From contig MSJI02000369.1 in the NCBI GenBank assembly GCA_001931905.2, forward strand, positions 1 through 64,000: DNA of 64,000 nucleotides, in the 5' to 3' direction. The notes below the pieces were generated by a model. The model was not told the DNA's origin. It worked only from the letters and a program-made list of their open reading frames with translations, and searched no databases. Position 1 is the first letter of the stretch. Each line of letters starts with the position of its first letter. Positions 1-9,756 of this stretch are shown here, piece after piece. The position numbers and the translations under genes are program-made. The stretch comes from Cladosporium sp. IMV 00045. Taxonomy: Eukaryota > Ascomycota > Dothideomycetes > Cladosporiales > Cladosporiaceae.

Positions 1-828
1 CACATCCTCTGTCGTTATGAGGGTGCAGAGACACCGAAACCTTCTCCCTCTCGCTAATGCCCCGGCAGAAGTACTCGATCTGATCCGCGTAGACGTTCGG
101 GGTTGACATTTCGACGGTGGCGGGCAAGTTGAAGATAATGGGCACCTCCTCAGTAGGCTCCCAGGCAGCCTTGACGGCCTCGCAAACCTCGAGGGCGAAA
201 TCGGGGTCGGTGTCGGAGAAGGTCTCGGGTGAGAACTCGTATGCCCACTCTTCCACGCCTGAGTTCGGGTCGTCCTTGGTGATCGACCTCGCGTATTTTG
301 TGCATTCGACGGCCAGAGCCTTGGACTCCTCGTTGTTCATGTTGAAGATGATTTTCTGGAAACAGGGGCTGGTGGCCAGGTACAGATGAAGGATTGCCTT
401 CTTCGCGCCCCTCAAGCTCTCGACAGTCCTCTTGATGAGATCCTTGCGGCATGGCGACAGAACCTGCAGCCAAACGTCGTCTGGAACCATGCCCGGGGTG
501 TTGACCAGCTTTTGTGTGAAGTTGAAGTCGGTGTCTCCTGATGCCGGGAAGGCGACTTCGATCTCTTTGTATCCGAGCTTGGTCAGCATCTGGAAGTACT
601 TCCACTTCTGCTCGCCGTCCATAGGGTCGACGAGAGACTGGTTGCCATCGCGCAGGTCGGTGGACAGCCAGCGAGGAGGCTTCTGGATGGTCTTATTGGG
701 CCATTGGCGGTCGGGGATATTTACAGGCTTGAAGGCCTTGTATTTTGTGGAGGGATCAGCAAGCCTAACGTGTCGATTAGCATGTGTAGTGATAGTAGAC
801 AGATGGGAGCAGTCACTTACATGGGCAT
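1..828 (-). CDS. LEU4: 2-isopropylmalate synthase, N-terminal part (cut by window edge)
   Basis: Catalyses the first committed step of leucine synthesis: acetyl-CoA plus 2-oxoisovalerate to 2-isopropylmalate. Exons are 828-821 (ATG CCC AT) and 764-1, with a 56-bp intron (765-820, GTAAGT...TTAG); splicing yields an N-terminus MPMLADPSTKYKAF, typical of fungal IPMS. The hallmark LSTDLRDGNQSLVDPM follows near residue 40, where the Arg-Asp pair belongs to the metal/substrate site of the HMGL-like TIM barrel, and SLHPHNDRG is read at the window edge. About 257 codons are visible, so the end of the barrel and the regulatory domain lie left of position 1. A second, C-terminal IPMS fragment at 15826-16523 does not overlap this part of the protein. 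Whether the two are paralogues or halves of one broken gene cannot be decided here. The family call is firm. Confidence 0.93.
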
Positions 829-1573
829 CTTTGCGATATCGGCAGATGGGCCAGTGTGAGTCTGGAGAATGTTTTCGAAGCAAGATCAGGATTGACCAGG
901 CCTCAGCGAGTAATATATAACGGAGTAAGAGCAGTCACGGAGTCAGTGGTCGGAGTGAAAAGAGCCAGGGTTGTTGTATGACTCCAGAGTTTAGTCAATT
1001 TAAGGAATGGGTGACAATTTTTCCCGTCTGCAATGTTCGTCACAGGCGTGGGGTAAAAGGAATCAGGCGGGGCAGAGGTCCGGCATCGCACGTGTTACCG
1101 ACTTCAGAGGTAAGCATTGGCTAAGATTGATCATTTTCTGCAACATTTGGTGCAGAAGACTTGTTACGCAATTGATGCGATATTCTTCTGTTTATATCTG
1201 ACCGCTTCTCTCTGATACTGCGATATCCTCCATTCGTGCTTCGCTCTTCGTGAATACACATGTATGGTATGTTCCGTAGGATTATCACTACGCCCTTAGC
1301 GTCTGTATCTGCAACCAACAACTAGTCTCGCGCCCTATGCAGTCTTATATTGTTGTTTCTTTGATCGACCCAGCATCTATATTGACCAATGCTTTTGTGG
1401 TCAACTACGCAAGTTTCACCAGTGCCCTCGGCTGATTGTTTCGAATCATGTCACGGCTGACAATGATGCTCGTGGATTGAAGGCTTATAGGCGATTCTCT
1501 ACGAGGTAATAGAGCAATCGTTCAATGTACTTCGCCTCTTTCGTGAGGCACGATAGCATTCGGCTACATTTCC
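829..1573. other. Intergenic, IPMS promoter side
   Basis: Lies between the IPMS start and the thioesterase stop, both on the minus strand, so it should hold the IPMS promoter and 5' UTR. A CACGTG E-box is at 1089-1094. Short open frames here have no recognisable product. Confidence 0.5.
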
Positions 1574-2743
1574 TCACAGCTTTGACGACTTCTGCCTCAA
1601 CCTGACAACACCCTGATCGAAAAGTTAGCAACATGCGACTTCTACAACCGAACCAATCAGACTCACCTCTTGCACACAGCTGGCAATCAACTTCCCTTCC
1701 TTGGTGTACATCTTCTGCATGACCAAGCCACGGCCATCGCCCGCCCAGGGACTCTCACACTCGGTGAACATCCACTCGTCCGCCCTGAACTCCTTCGGGT
1801 TGTGAAAGTAGATAGTGTGATCCAACGAGACCATCATGCCAATCTCGGGTCTCTGGCTCTTGAACCCCACGATCTGCCCGTCCTTGATCTCGACGTTTCT
1901 CAATTGGTCAATGACATCCTCGTCCATGCCGTCCATACGTCGCAGGGTCTCGTCGTCCATACCCTTGAGCTTCTCAATCACGTCCACCGTGATGCCCATC
2001 TTCTCCGCATCCTGCTTGCCGCCGCCCTGCTTCTTGTCACCCGTGCTGTACCGCCACAGCTTGTGCACACGCGCCACCGTGCCGATAAAATAGCTGTCGC
2101 TCATGTACGCGAGCGCGGAGAGGTGCGCCTGGTGTCCACCTTCGTCCGAGATCCTGCCTCGGGCCTTAATCCACTGCCTCGTGCGCTTGACGTGCGCTCG
2201 CGAATCGTCCTCATTCAAAATCCCCGCCCTCTGGCTCAGAAAAGGCGAATTGCTCCCTCTGAGCAGATTCTCCTCATCCTCCTCTCCGGGTCCCTGCGCC
2301 TTGACGTCCTCCGGCATGTTCTGCGCGTGCTCCACAGTCTCCTTCCCACCGCTGCCCTCGCGCGTGAAACTCAGCGTCGTCGTGAAAATCGGCTGACCCC
2401 TCTGCCTGGCCTGCACGGTGCGGGTCGCGAAGCTGCGGCCCTGCCGCACATTCTCCACGTGGTAGATGATGGGGATCTCGCTGTTGCCGTTGAGCACGAA
2501 GTAGCAATGCATGGAGTGGACGTAGAAGTTGTCGGGGACGGTGCGCTGCGCCGCCGCCAGGCATTGCGCGATCACGGCGCCGCCGTAGATGCCTCGCGCG
2601 CCCGGCGGGTGCCAGAGAGGCCGGGTGTTGGTGAAGAGGTTGGGGTTGATGTCGGAGAGGTGCGTGAGTTCGAGGACGGATTCGATGGGCGACGAGGAGG
2701 GGTGTGGTGGTGGTGGGGGGATGAGGGTTGCGTTGCCGGGCAT
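1574..2743 (-). CDS. Acyl-CoA thioesterase II (TesB/ACOT8 type), peroxisomal
   Basis: Hydrolyses acyl-CoA to free fatty acid and CoA, in peroxisomal beta-oxidation. Exons are 2743-1667 and 1612-1574, with a 54-bp intron (GTGAGT...ATCAG). The start MPGNATLIPP is chosen because the upstream in-frame extension looks unlike the family. The N-terminal hotdog half has RPLWHPPGARGIYGGAVIAQ and YVHSMHCYFVLNG; the C-terminal half has MVSLDHTIYFHN and the near-universal GRGLVMQKMYTKEGKLIAS. Exon 2 encodes 12 residues ending KSSKL, so the spliced protein (371 aa) ends in a canonical PTS1 signal SKL. Reading through the intron instead gives a tail without PTS1. Upstream of SGF29 on the same strand. The family call is firm; the last exon rests on splice consensus plus the PTS1. 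Confidence 0.92.
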
Positions 2744-3274
2744 TTTTGCTGGGTTGGGTCTGGTTCCTTGGGATTGTATTGAGAGGACTGGAGTGAGGGG
2801 AAAAAGAAAGACGTTGGTATTATTAAATCGTAGATTTACTCGGGAGAACGTATACAAAGATGGAAAATTGGAATGCCAGGGCGAACCCCTGTATGTTATC
2901 TTTCTCACTCCGGAGGGCTCGTCTCGTCCGTAAGATGGCGCTATCAACAGCCTCGGCAACTCGGCGCAAGCATCATTTTCGGCAGCATCACGGCGATGAC
3001 GAGCCGGTGGTATGCCGTTTATAGATATCTGGCATTATAGACACGTGCGTTTGATAAGACTTGGATTGATCTCATGGTCTAGTTGTAACGATGTTTCAAT
3101 CATCTGCTTCGCTAACCGCAGTACTGTAGTAGACGTCAACCAACTTCTGGGCCTCCCTCGATCGATAAGGATTCTAAGTTTCCTTCAGATGGCAACAAGA
3201 ACCCGTCTAACGATGATTCCTCCCTCGCTCAGAGATCCAGATATTGAAATAGGAGGCCATCAAGAACATCACAT
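2744..3274. other. Intergenic, thioesterase promoter and SGF29 3' side
   Basis: Thioesterase and SGF29 are both minus strand, so this holds the thioesterase promoter and the SGF29 terminator. No further gene is seen. Confidence 0.5.
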
Positions 3275-4420
3275 CTACCTCTCCAGTAACACAAATCTCC
3301 TCTCCACCACTTGTGACTCGATATTCTCCATCTCACCCTCGAACCTCACCCTGACATGCTCTCCGTCGCTCTTCGATCTCCACGGCGCACTAACCTCACC
3401 CCTGTAGAAAGTCGTAGTCTCCGGGTACAGCGCAAAGACCTGCTTGCCCTTGGCTAGATCTGGAAGCCTGTCATTTGACTCCGGGATTTGCATCAGTGAT
3501 GAGATGGAAGCCCGGAATGAACTTGCGTTGCTGGGATTCGCGACTGCAGGCGCCTTGCCCCCCGTTCCAACTGTCGTATTGTCGGTGTCCACGTCCTGAA
3601 TCTCGTACCGTCGCTGCTTGCCCTCGCCGATGACGGCCGTGACACGGCAGAGAATGCCCTCGCCCTCGAGCATCTTATCCTTGTGCCTGTAGAAGACCGT
3701 CTCGCCTGCTTTGAAAGTAACCCGGTTGGTAGGTCGCGAGGCGCTTGGCGGCTGGCTGTCTGACTTGCCCATACCGGACGCGCTGGGAGCAGAGTCTACG
3801 CTCGCAACGCTTTCTACGCCATCTTCGATCTTGACACTGGTCTCTCTCGTGGCGGGTATTGAGCCGGCGCGGGATGACTTGTCTTTCGCACTGAGGCGGT
3901 TGGCCTGACCGAGGGCGATGCGTGGCGAAGGAGCGGTGGAATCATCGCCACCGTCTTCCGTTACGGCAGCCGAGTTAGAACCTCTACTGCCTGACTTCTT
4001 CGGTCTATCGCGAGACAGCTTGCCACTCGCCGTGCGATCTCTCTGTCCAAGCGGTGCTGAAGCGGCGGATGCTTGTTCGGCACTTGATGCTTCTCGCAAG
4101 CCAGCCAGAATGTTGATGCTGTCTAGCACATTCATGTCACTAGAAGCACCGGAGATGAGATGTTGCACATCTTCGCATAGCTTCAGATTCTCCCGATAGA
4201 GCTCCTCGAGTTTCTTGTCCAGAGCAGCTTCCACGGGTTTGTTTGCATCCAGCAAGGCAGCCTGCTGGGTCTCTATTTGTAGGATTTCGTGGCCAATGTC
4301 GTTCGAGCGTGAGATCTTGTCATCGACATCCTGCGCCTTGTCTTTGATCTCCTTCCAGAGTCGGCGTTCTTCGTCTGCGTCCTGGTTGTGGTTCGCGCGA
4401 GGCCTGTTGCGCGAGGACAT
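3275..4420 (-). CDS. SGF29: SAGA-associated factor 29 (tandem Tudor reader)
   Basis: Nuclear subunit of the SAGA histone acetyltransferase module; the family's C-terminal tandem Tudor domain binds H3K4me2/3. Single exon, 381 aa, starting MSSRNRPRANHNQ. Residues 1-110 are a charged coiled-coil-like region (EERRLWKEIKDKAQDVDDKI; LDKKLEELYRENLKLCEDVQ), followed by a Ser-rich linker to about 230. The Tudor pair runs from about 230 to the end: VTFKAGETVFYRHK and CRVTAVIGEGKQRRYEIQDV in the first, KGKQVFALYPETTTFYRGEV and HVRVRFEGE in the second. Aromatic residues expected for methyl-lysine binding (F/Y in ALYPETTTFYRG) are present. Divergent from the HTH gene at 4975, with a 554-bp shared promoter. 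Confidence 0.93.
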   Translation of the reverse strand: MSSRNRPRANHNQDADEERRLWKEIKDKAQDVDDKISRSNDIGHEILQIETQQAALLDANKPVEAALDKKLEELYRENLKLCEDVQHLISGASSDMNVLDSINILAGLREASSAEQASAASAPLGQRDRTASGKLSRDRPKKSGSRGSNSAAVTEDGGDDSTAPSPRIALGQANRLSAKDKSSRAGSIPATRETSVKIEDGVESVASVDSAPSASGMGKSDSQPPSASRPTNRVTFKAGETVFYRHKDKMLEGEGILCRVTAVIGEGKQRRYEIQDVDTDNTTVGTGGKAPAVANPSNASSFRASISSLMQIPESNDRLPDLAKGKQVFALYPETTTFYRGEVSAPWRSKSDGEHVRVRFEGEMENIESQVVERRFVLLER

Positions 4421-4974
4421 GTTGACGTATGTGGTGAGTGTGGCTGTTTTGGTCGTGAAATGGCTGGCTTGTTAAATTGTGTCTTTTCCAAGATCCAGGT
4501 CGCTCCGCCACCTTTGCTGATTGGAAGACTTGTAGTGTCGTGTCCAGTATTTGTCCGGTGTGCAATGGCCCCAAGTGTGTGTATATTCAATGCTCCGGTA
4601 TAGCTGGTAAGGCCTCTGTGGAGCGCGCAACGTCGAATACGAGCATACGAGCAGGACGCTGGATCTCTTAGTGACTATACAGTCTCGAAAACAGAACAAA
4701 TTAGTGCGTCGATCATGCCATCTCCAGTAGCACACAAGATGTTTTCCCATCCGCCAACAATTCCCCGAGCATAGTACAACAGCGGTCACAGGGCCTCGTC
4801 TCAATATTGGGACATCTGCGAGAGAAAGGCCGCTTGACCCGAAGCGGACAAGCGCGGCTCCTCGTCTCACACCAGCACTTTCTTCATCCAGAGTCGCCGA
4901 ACCTCCCATCACAAAACACCTGGGAACATCAACCGGTGGGACGATTAAAGCTCCCATCGCAAAACCGACTCAAC
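4421..4974. other. Divergent promoter region, SGF29 / HTH gene
   Basis: 554 bp between the outward-facing starts of SGF29 (minus) and the HTH gene (plus). No defined element recognised. Confidence 0.5.
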
Positions 4975-5720
4975 ATGCCGGGCAGTGGCAAGCAAAGTGC
5001 CGATGTGCAACAACAAATCATAGAGTTCTTGGAGGCCGGCATAGACCCCACCACTATTCACCGTCGTTTGAAGGTCGGCCGGAGCTCTATTTATCGCATG
5101 AAGCGCTGCCTGCAACAACATGGCACCGCATATGCTCCTCCCGAGACGAACAAGAAGAATGGCAGACCTAAAGTGATGACCGTCGAGCAGGAACAGGTAA
5201 GTCTATACGTTGTCAATCGAACTTGATACACAGTAGGACGGCAAGGTCTAACGAAAATGCCCAGGAAATCAAGACTTGGCTTCAAGACCCAAAGAATCGC
5301 GAACGCTACCTAGACGACATGGTCTGGTTCATCCACGACCGCTTCGGCATGGTCTGCAGCACGACGACGTGCTCCAAGATCAAACGGAAATGGCTCAAAG
5401 TCATCGAAGCCGAAGAGCGTGGCGAGCACCTCGACCCGGCAGAAGCCCAGGAGCAAGTCCGTCAAGAAGCGTTGCGCGTGGGCAAGAAAGCGCCTGGTAC
5501 CTCTCGCCGACAGCGACAGAGTGTCGTTTCCTCCCCTCAGGACGATATGCACCTACCTATGGCCATCGACACAGCTTTGCAGCAACAACAGCCTTTGCCA
5601 GAGTACAACCCGCACATCGACCAGCATTTGCAGGATTACAAGCCACAGATTGATCAGCATCTGCAGGAGCAGCTGCAGACTGAAGTGGCTCATGCTGCCC
5701 TGCATCAAAGCGGCCTCTGA
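4975..5720 (+). CDS. HTH protein resembling a Tc1/IS630-type transposase DNA-binding region
   Basis: Exons 4975-5196 and 5265-5720 (68-bp intron, GTAAGT...CCCAG), 225 aa. Residues 1-75 form a first helix-turn-helix: QQQIIEFLEAGIDPTTIHRR followed by LKVGRSSIYRMKRCL, then a basic NKKNGRPKVMT linker, as in the paired-like N-terminus of Tc1/mariner/IS630 transposases. A second helical unit follows (LDDMVWFIHDRFGMVCSTTT; SKIKRKWLK). There is no DDE catalytic domain. The C-terminal tail is Gln-rich with an approximate repeat (YNPHIDQHLQ / YKPQIDQHLQEQLQ) that could mediate assembly or activation. No inverted repeats were seen nearby. Likely a stand-alone regulator, possibly domesticated from a transposase. 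Function unknown; the fold assignment is inference from motif pattern. Confidence 0.72.
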
Positions 5721-6051
5721 GCTTTTCATTTTACTTGGAGGGATTTCTTTGGGTGAAGCTTAAGACGACTTACGCACTTGCAACGGTTACGGATTACGAG
5801 ACATGTTTGCTACTCGTATTTTATTGCTTGTCAGGAGTTCTTGGACGGACGGAGTACAGCACGTTCTATAAACGCCCTTCAAGCGCACATACGAGATGCA
5901 GAACTACTGAGCAAAACAATAATACACCTTCGACATATAAAGGGTATACAACAACTATTCGATTCTGTCTAGAGCACACACAACCACCCAGCTCTTACAG
6001 GGTATCTTTCCGCCAATCCCCGTTCTAAACTCTCCGAATAAAAGAAAAATC
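5721..6051. other. Convergent 3' region
   Basis: 331 bp between the 3' ends of the HTH gene (plus) and the mitochondrial carrier (minus). AT-rich near 5930-6050 with AATAAA-like runs (for example CGAATAAAAGAAAA near 6034). No gene seen. Confidence 0.5.
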
Positions 6052-7020
6052 CTACTCTTCGTACTTGCCTCCAGGCAAGAAATCACGCCCCTTCTCCAGC
6101 ACATCCTTCAGATACTCGTACACGGTGAAAGTGACAGCCTGACCGGGAGCGACACGCATGACACGCGGGGTGATACCCATCCAGAAGGCGCGCGCGCCCT
6201 CAACCTTCCACATCTGCGAGCCGATGGCGACGATGCGGCCCAGAGCCGTCTGACCGGGCTCGGCGGGAGTCTTCTGCAGGCGCGTCTTGATCGTGTCGAT
6301 GGGAGCGTTGGAGAAAGGGCCCACGGCGCCTGAGATCAGACCGATGATACTCGTCTGCCAGCCTGGCAGCTGTGCTGTCGGATCCGCGCTTTTCTTCTGC
6401 ACCAAATCCTTCAGCTCCGTGTACGCGGTGAAATTGGCCGCTTGGTTGGTTCCTTGCCGCAGGGCAGTCAGCGAGACGCCGCGGTACAGCGCGCCGAAGC
6501 CCTCCTCGCGGATGACGGTGTACATGGCGTGGGCGGCGTTGCGGTACTTGGGCACGTCGAGCGGGTCGCTCATGCTGTGGTACTGCGACTGCAGGCGGAT
6601 CTTGACGACTTCCATGGGGCAGACGACGAGGACAGCTTCGGTGACACCGGCGGCCAGGCCGGCCATGAAATTGCTGCTGCCGCTCACGGCGCCGTCTTTG
6701 CTCAGCAGCTGCTTGTACCATTCGTAGGAGGTGAAGCGGATGGCCATTTTGGGCACGATGCCTGTCATCACCGCCCCGAGACCTTTGTACAGTCCCAGCG
6801 GGGACTCTTTCTTCGCGATCTCCAGGCCTGTCGTGAGGAAGCCTTTTCGCTTCGCGCCGGGCGCGCGCGCTCGTCGTGAGAGCTGCATGCGCACTTTGAT
6901 CGTGTCGAGCGGGTGGCAGGCCAGGGCTTCCATCATGCCGGCGCCGCCGCCGGCGATGAGGTTGGTTGCTGCGGACGCGGGTTTCTTGCCCGAGGGCCCT
7001 GCTGTGGATTTGGCTGACAT
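6052..7020 (-). CDS. SFC1: Mitochondrial succinate/fumarate antiporter
   Basis: Inner-membrane carrier that exchanges cytosolic succinate for mitochondrial fumarate, needed for growth on acetate and fatty acids (yeast Sfc1/Acr1, Aspergillus AcuL). Single exon, 322 aa, start MSAKSTAGPSG; an upstream in-frame ATG would only add 10 residues. Three mitochondrial-carrier repeats carry the signatures PLDTIKVRMQ, PMEVVKIRLQ and PIDTIKTRLQ, with six predicted membrane helices. The stretch GIVPKMAIRFTSYEWYKQ and the repeat-2 helix start GLAAGVTEAVLVVCPMEV are typical of the succinate/fumarate subgroup. The C-terminus GRDFLPGGKYEE is hydrophilic. Converges with the HTH gene. Confidence 0.92.
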   Translation of the reverse strand: MSAKSTAGPSGKKPASAATNLIAGGGAGMMEALACHPLDTIKVRMQLSRRARAPGAKRKGFLTTGLEIAKKESPLGLYKGLGAVMTGIVPKMAIRFTSYEWYKQLLSKDGAVSGSSNFMAGLAAGVTEAVLVVCPMEVVKIRLQSQYHSMSDPLDVPKYRNAAHAMYTVIREEGFGALYRGVSLTALRQGTNQAANFTAYTELKDLVQKKSADPTAQLPGWQTSIIGLISGAVGPFSNAPIDTIKTRLQKTPAEPGQTALGRIVAIGSQMWKVEGARAFWMGITPRVMRVAPGQAVTFTVYEYLKDVLEKGRDFLPGGKYEE

Positions 7021-8298
7021 GGTTGTGCTTGCTCTGAGGTGTTCATGCAATCTTTGTAGAAGCTACTCGTGTAGACAATGTCTCGGCGGCAAGTCTCTTG
7101 CGCTCTATTCTCTCTGGAGAGCTTGTTGTTTGGTTCTTTCTTTCTTTCGTTCTTCTTCCCTTTCGAATCGAGCTTTAACAGCGACAAAGGGATCGGCAAC
7201 AGGGAAAGCGTTCAGGTAGATATATCTCGCAGAGCGATAACAACAGCTTAGGAAAATGAGATCAACAACCGACAAGCCCTCAAGTAGCAGGAGGAGGAGT
7301 TCCAACAAAGAGAAGAAAAAGAAGAAGAGCGAAGTCTACTTCCCAGAGCAAGGCACGAGGGTATCACGGGTCTTCTTATTATTACGTAGGGACCCAAGAG
7401 AAACCAGAGAGACGAAAGCCAAGAAAACCCATCTTCGTCTGAGTTGCACGCGCAGCAGCTGTCAATCAGACTCACTCGGTCAGAGTAGTCGTCCCAAGGG
7501 CCAGCGGCTGTGGTGGGCGAACGGAAAGTCTACCTCGGCGATCGGATGATGATGTAGCTTTTTGGTGTTTGGGGCTCGGCATGGGCGATTGGGGAATGTT
7601 TCTGCGCAGCATTCCTTGCTTTGTTTGCGCCGAGGCTTGAGGAGGATTCGGAGGATATCGTTTTGCTCTCTCCTATCGAGCTGTGACTCAGTATAATGTT
7701 CTATCGAATTGGCCATGGACTGCTCGGCTTCTGTCCGTGAGATAGTCAACTAGCCATCATCACAAGCTTGGCCGAGCCTGGCTTCTGCTTTCACATGTCG
7801 ATCCCTCTGACGGAAGCTTCCCCACAACTTTCTTTCTCGGCAGCATGGGGTAAGTCTGTAAGGAGAGGAAGGGAAGCTCGCACAGGGCCAGACATGGCAT
7901 GTTTCTTTGATGTCTTGGTTTCTCTAGTCCTACTACTTCATGTAATAAGATGTACATTATTTGAGACTTCGTGTACATTCCTTATTATCGCCTATAGGAG
8001 ATTACATGTAGATGGCGGTCGTCGATGTTGCTCGCGTATCTTCGGAGACAGGGCGACATAGGACCCAATTAGGAGTATTCCGCATTACCTCCGACTGACA
8101 CCTCTTGAGACGAAAACGAAAAGTTACCTCGGCCGAAGGCAATATGGCTTTTCGCTTTTACGCGCGCACGCGTATGTGTGACTCTAAATGTGTTTCTATA
8201 GACTTTGACACTGACACTAGCTCCATCTTCAACCCATCAAAGAACCCATGCCGCCTCGTGGTCTAGGCCCGCTCCCAGGGTGACTCTTCAGATGAATG
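7021..8298. other. Intergenic, carrier promoter
   Basis: 1.28 kb between two minus-strand genes, hence promoter and 5' UTR of the carrier. Purine-rich on the plus strand at about 7258-7345 (GAGGAGGAG, AAGAAGAAG) and pyrimidine-rich at 7130-7170, as in fungal 5' regions. Short open frames look non-coding. Confidence 0.5.
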
Positions 8299-9447
8299 TC
8301 ATTCTCCTTGCGTCGTGAGGTTGCTCGGACTCGAACGCCGTGGGGTCGAGATGGGTTTCGTGACTTCGTCCGCTTCTTTGTGCGCTTTCAGCTTGTCTAA
8401 TGCGAGCTGTGCATGCACGGCCGAGGTGCTTTTGGGGACGAAGATCGGAGTTGATGGCATGTCGTGGTCGGCTTGCAGTTTCCCTAGAGTCTCTGCCGGT
8501 AGGAGAGCGGAGAGATCGTAGGTCGTGATGTCCGAATCCGATCCTGATGATCTGTCTGCATTTTCACCTTGACTCGCATCGCCAAAGACCAGAGCGAAAG
8601 CCGACCATTCTTCGCGTGCCGTAGGCAAAGACCCATCAGTCTTCACCACCTCAAAAGCCTCCATCAAAGCCTTCACAACCCTCCCTTCCAGCAACTCCGC
8701 CGCCGCCTGCACCTTATCCTCCCAAACCCACAATGATTCGACCAATTTCTGCGCACTCGGGCTGCGATGCGCCATCTGCGCAACAATCACCTTGTGCCTC
8801 TCAGTCGCGAGGGGGGTCCAGTGTCTCTTCCGCGACAGGTGGCGAACCATGTCCTGTCTGTTGACGACATAGCTGTTCTGGCCCAGAGTCACGCCAGAGT
8901 GTTCTGAACGCAGGCCGGGCTCGGGGCGGGCTTTGACTCTGGGCGGCTGGCCTTTGTTGGCGGGCGGGGATTTTTCAATGACAGTCGCGAAGGGAAGGAG
9001 GTAATGGGAGGGGAGGCGCGCGAAGGTCAGGTTGCATTGGCGGATGGGGGTTGCTAGGGCGTGGGCTGTGAGGGTGTTAGTATTGTTCGAGCGCTCGTGT
9101 TGCGAGATGAAAGGACGGGTTGGCACCGACTGACCGAATGGATTCATGGCAACCTCTTTGTGGAGCTCCGCCAAAGCCTCATTGTCGGCTGCATCTTTGC
9201 TGACTTTCTTGGAAGGCCTTCTTTCGCGCATAAGCGGCGATAAGGGTAGGCTCCGAAACCCATGTTTCCGGGATCTCATAAGCTGACCGTCTTCATTGAC
9301 GGTTGGTTGCGTCTTGTATAAGGAGGAGATTGTTGTCGTATCTCCGTCATGTCGTTGGCGCACTTGAAGAGCGCATCGCTTTGGAAGACATCGCGCAAGC
9401 TGCGAAAGCTGTGAAGGCGTGATGGCGCGCGGGAGCAGGCAGGGCAT
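8299..9447 (-). CDS. Unrecognised protein with probable mitochondrial presequence
   Basis: Single exon. I chose the ATG at 9447, giving 382 aa, because the protein then begins MPCLLPRAITPSQLSQLARC followed by a further basic, acid-free stretch (LPKRCALQVRQRH), a good candidate matrix-targeting presequence; an alternative non-ATG extension lacks this. A basic region RKHGFRSLPLSPLMRERRPSKK follows. The best-looking globular part is residues about 195-270 (YVVNRQDMVRHLSRKRHWTP; AHRSPSAQKLVESLWVWEDK; ELLEGRVVKALMEAF), helical and rich in basic and aromatic residues. The C-terminal third is Ser/Thr/Pro-rich and probably disordered. No family recognised. Divergent from the reductase at 9757 with a 309-bp promoter between them. 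Confidence 0.7.
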   Translation of the reverse strand: MPCLLPRAITPSQLSQLARCLPKRCALQVRQRHDGDTTTISSLYKTQPTVNEDGQLMRSRKHGFRSLPLSPLMRERRPSKKVSKDAADNEALAELHKEVAMNPFGQSVPTRPFISQHERSNNTNTLTAHALATPIRQCNLTFARLPSHYLLPFATVIEKSPPANKGQPPRVKARPEPGLRSEHSGVTLGQNSYVVNRQDMVRHLSRKRHWTPLATERHKVIVAQMAHRSPSAQKLVESLWVWEDKVQAAAELLEGRVVKALMEAFEVVKTDGSLPTAREEWSAFALVFGDASQGENADRSSGSDSDITTYDLSALLPAETLGKLQADHDMPSTPIFVPKSTSAVHAQLALDKLKAHKEADEVTKPISTPRRSSPSNLTTQGE

Positions 9448-9756
9448 AAGTGATGCGCATGTCGTGTGTTCTGTATGTGCATGGGCTCGCCCTCGCTGCA
9501 ATATTCACGCGATAGAATTCGTTAAAGCCGAAAGGCGGCTTTCGGCAATTGCACAGCAGACGTGGGGGAAAGTTGAGGCTAAAATGCAGCATGTGCTCTT
9601 GCATCATCACAATCCATTGGGGTCTTATCTTCGAGTTATTACAAACACTTGTCAAGACTTGATAAATCGCATTGGTAATCCGCAAGGCATTACAGATAAA
9701 GACCTCAACTGTCCCGCAACACTTCCAAGACATCCAAGCAAACCCAAGCATTCATC
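9448..9756. other. Divergent promoter
   Basis: 309 bp between the start of the unknown mitochondrial protein (minus) and the GRE2-like reductase (plus). No specific element recognised. Confidence 0.45.

Noticed and set aside
1670..2782. 370-codon plus-strand open frame
   Set aside because: Antisense shadow of the thioesterase.
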